From: Desulfosarcina widdelii
GTDB lineage: Bacteria; Desulfobacterota; Desulfobacteria; Desulfobacterales; Desulfosarcinaceae
NCBI RefSeq assembly: GCF_009688965.1
Contig: NZ_AP021875.1
Span: forward strand, 3,410,001 to 3,474,000
DNA: 64,000 nt
Direction: 5' to 3'
This document shows, piece by piece, positions 6,732 to 14,365 of this stretch (positions within the stretch are counted from its first letter, which is position 1; each line of letters starts with the position of its first letter). The notes under the pieces were generated by a model that had not been told where the DNA came from, did no database searches, and was given only the letters and a program-made list of their open reading frames with translations. The position numbers and the translations under genes are program-made.

Positions 6732-7829
6732 CTATGGTAAGCGGTCGATGTATTGAACATCTGTCATGACACATTGGATAACGCCTTTTTCCAAAGAAGG
6801 GTACAATTCAGCAAAAGGTATTTTAAATGGCTTTCCACCTGCTGCGGTGACGACTTCCTGTAGTATATCTGGATTGTCGGCCTCTTTAAGAGAAACGATT
6901 CGCACCCTTTTATCTTTTAAATCTTCTAGTTCATGTACCCAGCGGTCACAAAAAACAACTGTCTCTTTGCAGATGTCGCAAGCGCTAAAGCTCAAGCCGT
7001 CAGGATGAAAAAACCGCGACTTTTTCGTAAGGGTTATGATTTGTGTGTTTTTTATTCCAAGTGCGTCTTTAGCTCGCCATTGTCGTAATGACACCGGCAG
7101 GCCCCAATTTTTTAATATTGCTGTCATGCTATCGATCCTTAGGGCAATGCCATCGTTTAAATTGGATCTTTTTATCATTCCGATTAGCTTCAAGTCCGTG
7201 GTAAACAATGCACCGCCAGATGAGCCAGGGGGAAGGTTTGTCGCTTCGAACTCATAATCGGCAAGGCGCTTTTTTTTAAATTTAAAGGGTATGGCGTTCA
7301 AGGACCATTTTTGGCCTTTTTCATGCGTGATGGCATGAAGGCTATCGCCCCACGCCATATCGGTATTTTCATCTATGATCGCAAACGGAAAAAGCTGCCT
7401 TGTCAGCCCCAACGATTCTGCATGGGTCACTACAAGCACGGCAAGGTCGGTCTCTTTGGCTTCCCGGTAGTCCGAAAGCAATTTGGCGGTGAATTTTTCG
7501 CCTGGCAGCTGAGAAAACTCCACTTTAATATTGTGAGCATCTTCAACAGCCGATTCACCCGAAAAATTGGGATCTTTTCTAACAATATGGCGTGCTGTTG
7601 CTATATATAGCCGGTTATTAGCTGCGCCAAACACGATACCGGTTCCTACACAAGGAGCATCTTTGAACTCACCGCTGATCATAGCGACAATTTTCTTTGC
7701 CTGTTTTACTCGCCTTTCTGAGTTCAAGGCACTATCGGCTCGAACATCGGCTTTTGCTATGCACAGCAAAATGACTGCCGCAAACAAAACAGTTTTAAAA
7801 ATATTGCGGGCACATGTTCGACAAATCAT
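6732..7829 (-). CDS. Secreted trypsin-like serine protease with TRAP-receptor-like C-terminus
   Basis: The 365-residue protein has an N-terminal hydrophobic segment (about residues 12-25), so it is exported or anchored. The chymotrypsin/HtrA-type triad is visible as H81 (ATARHIV), D128 (ETDLAVLVV) and S204 (PPGSSGGALF). No PDZ domain is seen. Residues about 280-365 resemble a middle piece of a DctP/TRAP substrate-binding protein (LEDLKDKRVRIV, then AAGGKPFKIPFAELYPSLEKG); I infer this from pattern only. It is the last gene of a tight three-gene unit: the upstream stop is one base before its ATG, and GGAAAGGA lies in the upstream coding end. The substrate is unknown. Confidence 0.75.
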   Translation of the reverse strand: MICRTCARNIFKTVLFAAVILLCIAKADVRADSALNSERRVKQAKKIVAMISGEFKDAPCVGTGIVFGAANNRLYIATARHIVRKDPNFSGESAVEDAHNIKVEFSQLPGEKFTAKLLSDYREAKETDLAVLVVTHAESLGLTRQLFPFAIIDENTDMAWGDSLHAITHEKGQKWSLNAIPFKFKKKRLADYEFEATNLPPGSSGGALFTTDLKLIGMIKRSNLNDGIALRIDSMTAILKNWGLPVSLRQWRAKDALGIKNTQIITLTKKSRFFHPDGLSFSACDICKETVVFCDRWVHELEDLKDKRVRIVSLKEADNPDILQEVVTAAGGKPFKIPFAELYPSLEKGVIQCVMTDVQYIDRLP

Positions 7830-7830
7830 A

Positions 7831-8991
7831 TCAAAATCCTTTCCACCACTTTATGGCTGTATAGACAATGCCAAATACATAAAGGCTCGAAAACCATAGC
7901 AAAGCCATCGCTTTTTGAGACTTTGCCAATTCCAGCAGTGTAGGCATTAGGTTTAACGCGTTGGCTTTCTCGCCCAAATATAGCTCGCGAGTGGTGCCAT
8001 GAAATAAAGCACGAAGGTGCTGCGCTTCGGTTTTGACCAGACGGACTGTGCCCGAAACCAAATCAAGTTGCAGATTTTCACCATAGCGCAAACTAAGCTT
8101 TTCACCTTTTAATTCTTCAAGATAAAGGTCTCCAGCTACAATTGAAGATCGCCATGAAAAGACAGGATGTGAAGTTTCACTAAGGTTTTCCCTCTTGGAT
8201 AACGAAAGATAATCTATAGCAAGTTGCTCTATAACAAGATCATTTATGCCTTTGCTTACCATAAATTGCAATTTGAACCCGGATGGATGCCATAAGAATT
8301 GGGGCAAAACAGGATCGCTGTATACCATTTTAGATTCTGCCTCAGCATAACGAACAGCTATTTCGCCTTGGATACTTAGAGAAATCTCACTTTTTATCGG
8401 CTTATTGTTTTGATTATATATTTTTAAAATCCACTGGTCTTTTTCACGCATCAATTCAATGGTATCTTCTTTAGCCACGACTACTTTGTTGAGTACTATA
8501 TTATTCGCAGTGGAATTTGGTGTAGCAGAATTATGTTGAAAATTGAGCATGGGTTGGCTTAATTCGAGTATTTTTTGGTTGGCTTGTGGAGGAAAAAATG
8601 CTCTTTGAATCCCTGAAAGTGATGCACTTTCTATCGCAATAGGAGATGAAATTATTTGACTTTTTGAAATTGGACTAAAGCTCAGGCCAGATAATAACAG
8701 GTCGGCATCGATTCTGGTATCGCCGACATTTATAAATAATAGGGCGCTAATTATGACGAGAACAGAAAGAAAGACAGTCAGTATAAACCATGGATTACGC
8801 TTGTCTTCTTTTTGATTAAAGGTATTGCAGATAGTCTTAAGATTTAGTATACGTTCGATTTGCTCATCACTTATTTTTTCTCCATTCGACAGATTATCGC
8901 ATAATTGTTTTAAATGTTTTTCAACCATTTGCTCAATAGGACACAAATTAAAATTCTTATGGCTTTTTGCTTTCAGTCGTGAAAAAACCAT
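7831..8991 (-). CDS. Two-pass membrane protein of the protease cassette
   Basis: 386 residues. A soluble N-terminal segment of about 66 residues is followed by a membrane helix (about 67-88, WFILTVFLSVLVIISALLF). Then comes a large, probably beta-rich, periplasmic region of about 270 residues, and a second helix near the C-terminus (about 361-382). Both ends would face the cytoplasm. The start ATG at 8991 has CAGGTGAG upstream and lies inside the end of the previous gene (19-bp overlap). No known domain is recognised. Wedged between a secreted protein and a secreted protease, it could anchor or sense for the protease. Confidence 0.65.
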   Translation of the reverse strand: MVFSRLKAKSHKNFNLCPIEQMVEKHLKQLCDNLSNGEKISDEQIERILNLKTICNTFNQKEDKRNPWFILTVFLSVLVIISALLFINVGDTRIDADLLLSGLSFSPISKSQIISSPIAIESASLSGIQRAFFPPQANQKILELSQPMLNFQHNSATPNSTANNIVLNKVVVAKEDTIELMREKDQWILKIYNQNNKPIKSEISLSIQGEIAVRYAEAESKMVYSDPVLPQFLWHPSGFKLQFMVSKGINDLVIEQLAIDYLSLSKRENLSETSHPVFSWRSSIVAGDLYLEELKGEKLSLRYGENLQLDLVSGTVRLVKTEAQHLRALFHGTTRELYLGEKANALNLMPTLLELAKSQKAMALLWFSSLYVFGIVYTAIKWWKGF

Positions 8992-9743
8992 ATAATCTCA
9001 CCTGTCGGAAGATGATCAGATCCATAAAAAGCATTTATCTGAAACTGATAGTACCCAGTTTGCATACCACCTTCTATATTGATGATTATCAATTCATCTG
9101 GCCCTTTAAATTTCGCCACCGGCTTTGATTGGTGAAAATAATGAATGGGAAAACCGCTTTGTTGATCCACCGAAGCTAAGCTGTAAGTTATATCATATAA
9201 ATAGTAATCTGATTTAAACACCAGTTTATAGGTATTGGGAACCGTAGAGGAAATCTTTATCGGGTAATAAATTTCTTTTTCAGTATTTCCCTTGGCCAAT
9301 ATAGTTCGGCAAACGATACCTATCTCTTTTGCTTCTATATTGAGAGCATAAATAAACCCCAAGGGCCAGTTATATTTCCCTGGATTTTTATCCATTATTT
9401 TGTCCATCTGATAGCTGTCAGAGTATGGATAATTCAGTACATACCCGCTAAGATGTACCGGATCGCTATTTTGGTTGCTCCACTTTAGCGGCAGGCTTTC
9501 AGGTCGTTCATGTAAAGTCGAATCAGCAGGCTGGCAGAATGAGACCAAATATAAGGAACCTTTTTTTGGTTTTTCATACAGACCTTCGCACCTGCCACCT
9601 CTTTCTTTATAGCGTAGTGGATTTTCACCTGGTGATATCAGCGATCGTACACAGTTGGTATCGCTTGCTGCGGGTTTAACTGCAATAAATTGAAAAAACA
9701 AAACCACAAAAATGGCAAACTGAATGAAAAGATTATTTTTCAT
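8973..9743 (-). CDS. Secreted hypothetical protein, first gene of the protease cassette
   Basis: From ATG 9743 the product has 256 residues and a clear signal peptide (MKNNLFIQFAIFVVLFF, then AVKPAAS). A TTG 36 bases upstream is in frame but weaker; AGGT lies before the ATG. The mature part contains four cysteines near the N-terminus and beta-prone segments, ending IIWFFHD. No family is recognised. It overlaps the next gene by 19 bp. The A+T-rich composition of the whole cassette, unlike the genes on either side, points to horizontal acquisition. Confidence 0.6.
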   Translation of the reverse strand: MKNNLFIQFAIFVVLFFQFIAVKPAASDTNCVRSLISPGENPLRYKERGGRCEGLYEKPKKGSLYLVSFCQPADSTLHERPESLPLKWSNQNSDPVHLSGYVLNYPYSDSYQMDKIMDKNPGKYNWPLGFIYALNIEAKEIGIVCRTILAKGNTEKEIYYPIKISSTVPNTYKLVFKSDYYLYDITYSLASVDQQSGFPIHYFHQSKPVAKFKGPDELIIINIEGGMQTGYYQFQINAFYGSDHLPTGEIIWFFHD

Positions 9744-10050
9744 CGCTTTACCTATTCTGTACAATATTAAGAAAGACAAGGGGCTACAAATATAAACGGT
9801 CTGAATGCTAATTATTATCTCATAGCATCAACTTTTTTGTAAAGACTCATCAGCTTTTTACATGGCTGACCATACTTGGGCGAGTCGGGGACGCCATCAA
9901 TCTTCTAAGTCTAAGATTTTAAATTTAAAAGAAAAAAAATCCGGGCATACCTTTCCTTTCCAGAAAGGCAGTCTGGATGGTTCGATTAAAAAATCGCTCG
10001 TGACAGGAGCGACCCGTTTTTGGGCAGAGCGGGTATCGATAGGATATTGG

Positions 10051-10135
10051 TCGGAAATTGACAAATCATCATGTAAAATCAAAGGGTATTGACATAGTTT
10101 ATAGAGGTCATTGACATTATTCGTTGTGACCTACA
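10051..10135. repeat. Transposon-end-like repeat block B
   Basis: A second, shorter version of the block at 6476-6615 in the same orientation. It ends TTCGTTGTGACCTACA at 10135, so the minus strand starts TGTAGG and carries sites ATGTCAAT at regular spacing. With block A it brackets the three-gene cassette as direct repeats. It could be a remnant end of an IS21/Tn7-like element or an integration scar. The remaining gap 9744-10299 has no convincing gene. Confidence 0.55.
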
Positions 10136-10263
10136 GCGATCAATACCCGAACATTCGCCTTTCAAACATCCTTGCAAGCGTCGGCACCTGCAAAGTCTTT
10201 TTTCATGCCATGAAGTTTGTGCAACCGGGCTGAATCTTGAGAGGCGGTCTCACCTTTCGCATC

Positions 10264-10293
10264 TTGACATATAGTTCGAGATCGAACTATTAT
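10264..10293 (+). promoter_or_regulatory. Promoter with MarR operator for the downstream regulator
   Basis: TTGACA (10264-10269) and TATTAT (10288-10293) are spaced 18 bp. The 20-bp inverted repeat ATAGTTCGA-GA-TCGAACTAT (10271-10290) fills the spacer. The same half-sites recur at 10746-10769. Start of transcription would fall near the ATG at 10300, and no Shine-Dalgarno precedes that ATG, so the message may be leaderless. Autorepression is inferred. Confidence 0.7.
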
Positions 10294-10299
10294 CACCTC

Positions 10300-10734
10300 A
10301 TGGACTTCGAAACCGACATCATCATTTCCCTGATTTCAAGAATCAGGGAAAAAGCCAACCGGTTCATCACGGCGGAACTTTCCGCCCGAAAGCTTAACGG
10401 CCTCAAACCCATCCACGGCGATCTTCTTCTGGCCTTGTTTACCAGCGACCGCCCCACGATGAAAGAGCTTGCTGACCGGGTGGACCGGACAAAATCCACG
10501 GTCACTAACTTGGTGGACAAGCTGGTACAATTGGGTTTTGTGGTTAAAACCCGGGACAACGAGGATTCAAGGGTATTCCACGTTTCTTTGACCCAGGAAG
10601 GAAAAGCCCTGAAGCCTCATCTGATCGATATCAGCCGCAAACTTATTGACCGCGTCTACAAGGATACGCCGGAGGAAGAGAGAAAACAGGTGGTTCGTAT
10701 TCTAAAGCAGATTAATGATCGCTGGCCGCGGTAA
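10300..10734 (+). CDS. MarR-family transcriptional regulator
   Basis: 144 residues from ATG 10300. The winged helix is clear: FTSDRPTMKELADRVDRTKS then TVTNLVDKLVQLGFVVKTRD, with the DxR wing signature (DNEDSRVFHVSLTQEG). Flanking N- and C-terminal helices serve dimerisation. MarR proteins bind palindromes as dimers and usually release on ligand binding. An upstream ATG (10237) would place the promoter and operator inside the gene, so I use 10300. Identical palindromes precede this gene and the next, so it probably represses both. The inducer is unknown. Confidence 0.85.
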   Translation: MDFETDIIISLISRIREKANRFITAELSARKLNGLKPIHGDLLLALFTSDRPTMKELADRVDRTKSTVTNLVDKLVQLGFVVKTRDNEDSRVFHVSLTQEGKALKPHLIDISRKLIDRVYKDTPEEERKQVVRILKQINDRWPR

Positions 10735-10745
10735 AAATTTTCACC

Positions 10746-10769
10746 ATATAGTTCGACATCGAACTATAT
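10746..10769. promoter_or_regulatory. Second MarR operator, upstream of the DUF6125-like gene
   Basis: ATATAGTTCGA-CA-TCGAACTATAT is a perfect 24-bp inverted repeat around a 2-base centre. It shares both 9-bp half-sites with the operator at 10271-10290. It lies 21 bp before the TTG start at 10791 and 12 bp after the regulator's stop, so the downstream gene likely has its own MarR-controlled promoter here. Confidence 0.75.
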
Positions 10770-10790
10770 TACCCCGGAAAGGAGGACGTT

Positions 10791-11321
10791 TTGACCCTTA
10801 TCGAAAGACTGACCCGTCACGAAATCAAGGAACTGATCTGCAAATGCTGGATGACCCATGATGCCATGTGGTTTGCCAATACCCTTTTCACCCAAGGCGT
10901 TGACCAGGCGAACCAGTTGAACCGGGCGGCCATTAAATCCATGGTGGATGTCGAAATTGGGCGGTTTCTGAAAACCATGAACCTGTCTCGGGATCAGATA
11001 AAAAGCTTTGAGGGATTCAAGGCCTTTTTCCAGAATGTCCGGGAATTGCTGATTCCGGATTTCATGAATGTGACCATCGGTTTCGATGCACCGGATACCA
11101 TATTCTGGCACTTCAATGAAAAAGGGTGTTTTGCCTACAATGGAGTGAAACGCCTGGAAGTGGAAAACCAATACCGATGCGGCGTTCTTTATCGCATTCA
11201 ATGCTGGCTCACCTGCCTTGACATCCCCTTTGAAATGAACCCTGTACTTAAAAACTGCCTCATGGCCGAACAGGGCCGCTGCCAGGGGCACTTTAAATGT
11301 AGTTTCAATGAGCAGGTGTAA
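10791..11321 (+). CDS. DUF6125-like uncharacterised protein under MarR control
   Basis: 176 residues, TTG start with GGAGG 8 bases upstream. The N-terminal pattern LTRHEIKELICKCWMTHDAMWF and the Cys-rich end (ENQYRCGVLYRIQCWLTC, then CQGHFKCSF) resemble the DUF6125 group as I remember it; function there is not established. No signal peptide or membrane segment. The cysteines could bind a metal or Fe-S cluster. The strong operator immediately upstream suggests it is the main target of the neighbouring MarR protein, perhaps in response to an aromatic or oxidant signal (inference). Confidence 0.55.
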   Translation: MTLIERLTRHEIKELICKCWMTHDAMWFANTLFTQGVDQANQLNRAAIKSMVDVEIGRFLKTMNLSRDQIKSFEGFKAFFQNVRELLIPDFMNVTIGFDAPDTIFWHFNEKGCFAYNGVKRLEVENQYRCGVLYRIQCWLTCLDIPFEMNPVLKNCLMAEQGRCQGHFKCSFNEQV

Positions 11322-11403
11322 ATTTACAGCGCCCTTCGACCTGGCTCACTATGGGATATTTTGGATTCAACCATCCAAGGCAGACCTGACGGCAAGTTCT
11401 CAA

Positions 11404-11886
11404 TCATGAACCCGCAAAATCGGACAGCGCCTCGCCGTCAAGTCGGTAGAGAACCCAATCGTTTTGCGGCGTTGCATGGATGCTTCGATAAAATTGGATG
11501 GCTGGTTCGTTCCAGTCCAGCACGCTCCATTCAAAACGGCCGCAACCCTGGTCGACAGCCAATTTGGCCAGATAGCGCAGCGCGGCCTTTCCAGCGCCGC
11601 ACCCTCTGTGTTTCCGGGTGATGTACAAGTCTTCGAGGTACAATCCGTTTTTCCCCAACCAGGTCGAGTAATTATAGAAGAAAACGGCATATCCGACGGG
11701 TTCATCGTCCAGGGAAACGATCAGGGCTTTCGCGCTGGCACCCTCGGACAGCAAGGATTCGCGTAACCCGTCAACGGTGGCCACGACGTCATTTTCCATT
11801 TTTTCATAAACGGCCAGTTCTTTGACAAAACCGAGGATCAAGCCTGCATCTTCGGATGTTGCCTTCCGAATAACGATCTTTCCCAT
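11404..11886 (-). CDS. GNAT-family N-acetyltransferase (diamine acetyltransferase-like)
   Basis: 160 residues from ATG 11886, chosen for the GGAGG 6-9 bases upstream; in-frame starts at 11901 and 11922 are weaker. The fold markers are an IRKATSEDAGLI beginning, the beta-strand GLYLEDLYI, the acetyl-CoA loop HRGCGAGKAALRYLA (Q/RxxGxG/A), and the WNEPAIQFYRSI helix. This ordering, with LEDLY and DWNEPA, is typical of the spermidine/diamine (SSAT-like) branch. It would transfer acetyl from acetyl-CoA to a small amine. Its gene stands alone. Confidence 0.85.
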   Translation of the reverse strand: MGKIVIRKATSEDAGLILGFVKELAVYEKMENDVVATVDGLRESLLSEGASAKALIVSLDDEPVGYAVFFYNYSTWLGKNGLYLEDLYITRKHRGCGAGKAALRYLAKLAVDQGCGRFEWSVLDWNEPAIQFYRSIHATPQNDWVLYRLDGEALSDFAGS

Positions 11887-12034
11887 TCTAACCTCCGACA
11901 TTATAGGATATCTTTCGACCAAACGGTGTCATTAGCATATTCCGATGGAAATTCCAGAATACATTCTGTTCAGAGCTGGAAAATCAGGAATTCGTCAAGG
12001 CGACTTGTGATGAAGGACATCGCAAAAAAAGGGG

Positions 12035-12064
12035 AAGCCGGGCCGCCATTCGGCAGTCCGGCTT
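12035..12064 (-). terminator. Hairpin after the PilZ gene
   Basis: AAGCCGG ... CCGGCTT with an inner GCCG/CGGC pairing forms a stem, followed on the minus strand by CCCC and a run of seven T. It lies about 200 bp downstream of the PilZ gene. The 340-bp gap 11887-12265 holds no gene I can support. Confidence 0.45.
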
Positions 12065-12265
12065 AATGAAGAGGAGGAGGCCAACACGGTGGTCCGGTTC
12101 AGTGACGCCGTGTTAAAATCCGATATGCAGGCTTAACCTTGCCGGGGAATGATCTCAACATTACCGGATGGTCATGTTGGGTTTCGGAAAAAGCAGCGAT
12201 TTGGCGCAATCACGGAGGAAAATTTTCGCGTTGAAATAGCCGGAGGTTCTATATAAGGCGGGAAT

Positions 12266-12586
12266 TTAATATAACTTCAAAATCTCGTTCGTGAAACGCA
12301 GGGCTTCGCTCGCGGTGGCGCTTAATCTGAAACCCGTCCGATATTTATTCGGGGTATGGGGGATGCAATAAACGGTTTCCGCCATGGTTTCCACGTTTAA
12401 TCCGCCGCCGACAGAAGCTCTGATTTTAACGGATTTTGCATGAATCGCTTCGGACGCCTCAACCATCATTCCATTGGGGCTGATATTCAGGGCGGTTCCC
12501 ACACCTTGACGGTCTATTTCGCCCTCGGAAGTCATGCATGTGTAAATGATCGGATGCTCGATCCTGACTCTTTTATATTCACGCAT
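12266..12586 (-). CDS. PilZ domain protein
   Basis: 106 residues made of a single PilZ domain. The RxxxR element is R2-x3-R6 at the start (REYKR) and the second motif is NISPNGM (residues 34-40), the D/N-x-S-x-x-G pattern that binds cyclic di-GMP. There is no partner domain, so it would act as a small adaptor that changes the activity of another protein when c-di-GMP is bound. The gene stands alone on the minus strand, divergent from pyruvate kinase. Confidence 0.85.
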   Translation of the reverse strand: MREYKRVRIEHPIIYTCMTSEGEIDRQGVGTALNISPNGMMVEASEAIHAKSVKIRASVGGGLNVETMAETVYCIPHTPNKYRTGFRLSATASEALRFTNEILKLY

Positions 12587-12830
12587 TTTCAGACAGTCAC
12601 ACCAAATTTTCTTTTTTATTAATGCATTAAGGTTTTTTATGCCTTTTTATGGCAGACAATGGAGAGGCTGACAAGTCAAATTTCGGTTAGATGGTGCTAT
12701 GTAATCCATTTGCGGTTCACCTTTTACAAAAGTCTAATTTGACATTGAATTACTATGCGATCATTCTTTAGCGAAATGAATAATCGCAAATCTCAGGTCC
12801 ACACACAAGGACAGGGCACTAAAGGATCCT

Positions 12831-14285
12831 ATGAATAATTTTACTAAAATTTTAGCAACCATCGGTCCAGCCACATGCCAACCGGAAACGATCCGGAAGC
12901 TATTCGATGCCGGGATAAATGCGATCCGCATCAACATGTCGCATGGAGACCGATCTTCGCAAACCGAATATATTCAAAATATCAGGAAGCTTAACGACAA
13001 CTTTCCCATCCTGATCGATACCAAGGGACCGGAGATCAGAACCGGAAAGATTCTCAACAATGCCGTGGATGTTGGCGTTGGTTCAACATTGCGTTTGATC
13101 GAATCCGAAACCCAGATGGAACCCGATACGATACCTGTCGATTATCCGCATCTGGATGAAATTCCCGTTGGAACCCGCATTCTTTTCGATGACGGACTGG
13201 TCGAATCGGAAGTTGTAAAACAGGAAGGCAACGCGTTGTTCGTCCGGGTGATCAATGACGGTCCCATTGGGACGGGTAAAAAGGTAACCATTCAAGGCTA
13301 CCGCGTTCAATTGCCTTTTCTCACGGAGCGCGACAAGCAAGACATCCAATTTGCCGTAGAGAAGAAAATTCGTTTAATGGCCGTATCTTTCGTTCGCAGC
13401 GCCGATGACATCAAGTCCCTCAAATCATATCTGGCCGCACTGGGGACGACGATGATGCTCTTCTCTAAAATCGAAACGGGTGAGGCCGTTGCCAATCTGG
13501 AAGAGATTCTGGAAGAATCCGATGGGATCATGGTCGCCAGGGGAGACCTGGGCGTTGAACTTCCGCTTCAGGAAGTTCCCGAGATTCAAAACAGAATCAT
13601 CAAACAATGCAATCAGGCCGGCAAACCGGTTATCGTTGCCACTCAGATGTTGGAATCCATGCGCGAAAACGCGCGTCCGACACGTGCCGAGGTCAACGAT
13701 GTTGCCCATGCCATATTACAGGGTGCAGACGCCATTATGTTGAGCGCGGAAACCGCAACGGGGAAATATCCCATCCGCTCGGTTGAAATGATGCGCCTCA
13801 TCTCGAATCAGTATGAGAAACAGGTGAGCGGCATCATCAAAAAATATCGAAGAAAGGAAGAGGTGGGGCGGACCGGCATTGCTCAATACATCGCCAAAGC
13901 GGCCTATCACGCTTCCGAGGAGCTTGGCGCCAAGGCGATTCTGACGCCGACAGAATCCGGTTTTACGGCCAGAAATGTCTCACGCTTCAAACCCAAATGC
14001 CCGATTTTAGCGAGCACCAGAGATTCCATCGTTGTCCAGCTATTGCACCTGGTTTGGGGTGTGTTTCCAAGGCTGGATATAGACGCAACCCTGGACCTGA
14101 ATCACTATGCCATGTCTTATCAACTCATTGAGCACTATTACAAAACCGGTATTCTTTCCGAACAGGATCGAATTATCATTATTTCGGGCAGCAACCTGAT
14201 GACCAAAAGAGGAACCAATCTGCTTGAAGTGTATTCGGTTAAAGACATTATCGAGGATGGACTGACCGGGAAATCCGACGCATAA
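12831..14285 (+). CDS. pyk: Pyruvate kinase
   Basis: 484 residues. It converts phosphoenolpyruvate and ADP to pyruvate and ATP in the last step of glycolysis. Diagnostic segments: INMSHGD, DTKGPEIRTG, the active-site SKIETGEAV, MVARGDLGVELP, TQMLESM, and PTRAEVNDVAHAILQGADAIMLSAET (split across 13680-13750). Domain order A-B-A-C is complete and length is normal. AAGGA precedes the ATG. A strong hairpin follows the stop. It is monocistronic. Confidence 0.97.
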   Translation: MNNFTKILATIGPATCQPETIRKLFDAGINAIRINMSHGDRSSQTEYIQNIRKLNDNFPILIDTKGPEIRTGKILNNAVDVGVGSTLRLIESETQMEPDTIPVDYPHLDEIPVGTRILFDDGLVESEVVKQEGNALFVRVINDGPIGTGKKVTIQGYRVQLPFLTERDKQDIQFAVEKKIRLMAVSFVRSADDIKSLKSYLAALGTTMMLFSKIETGEAVANLEEILEESDGIMVARGDLGVELPLQEVPEIQNRIIKQCNQAGKPVIVATQMLESMRENARPTRAEVNDVAHAILQGADAIMLSAETATGKYPIRSVEMMRLISNQYEKQVSGIIKKYRRKEEVGRTGIAQYIAKAAYHASEELGAKAILTPTESGFTARNVSRFKPKCPILASTRDSIVVQLLHLVWGVFPRLDIDATLDLNHYAMSYQLIEHYYKTGILSEQDRIIIISGSNLMTKRGTNLLEVYSVKDIIEDGLTGKSDA

Positions 14286-14311
14286 TTTTCTGCCTTCGAA
14301 AAAAATACGAA

Positions 14312-14347
14312 AGCAGCCGGTGATTTTTATAAAAATCGCCGGCTGCT
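14312..14347. terminator. Bidirectional terminator between pyk and the TorD-MopB gene
   Basis: AGCAGCCGGTGATTTTTA pairs with TAAAAATCGCCGGCTGCT, a near-perfect 18-bp stem with one mismatch. It separates two convergent genes. A T-rich tract follows on the minus strand. Confidence 0.8.
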
Positions 14348-14365
14348 GTAGTCAAAAAATGGCCC

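Noticed and set aside
9862-10092. 76-codon plus-strand frame
   Set aside because: Runs through repeat block B and has no credible start or family.
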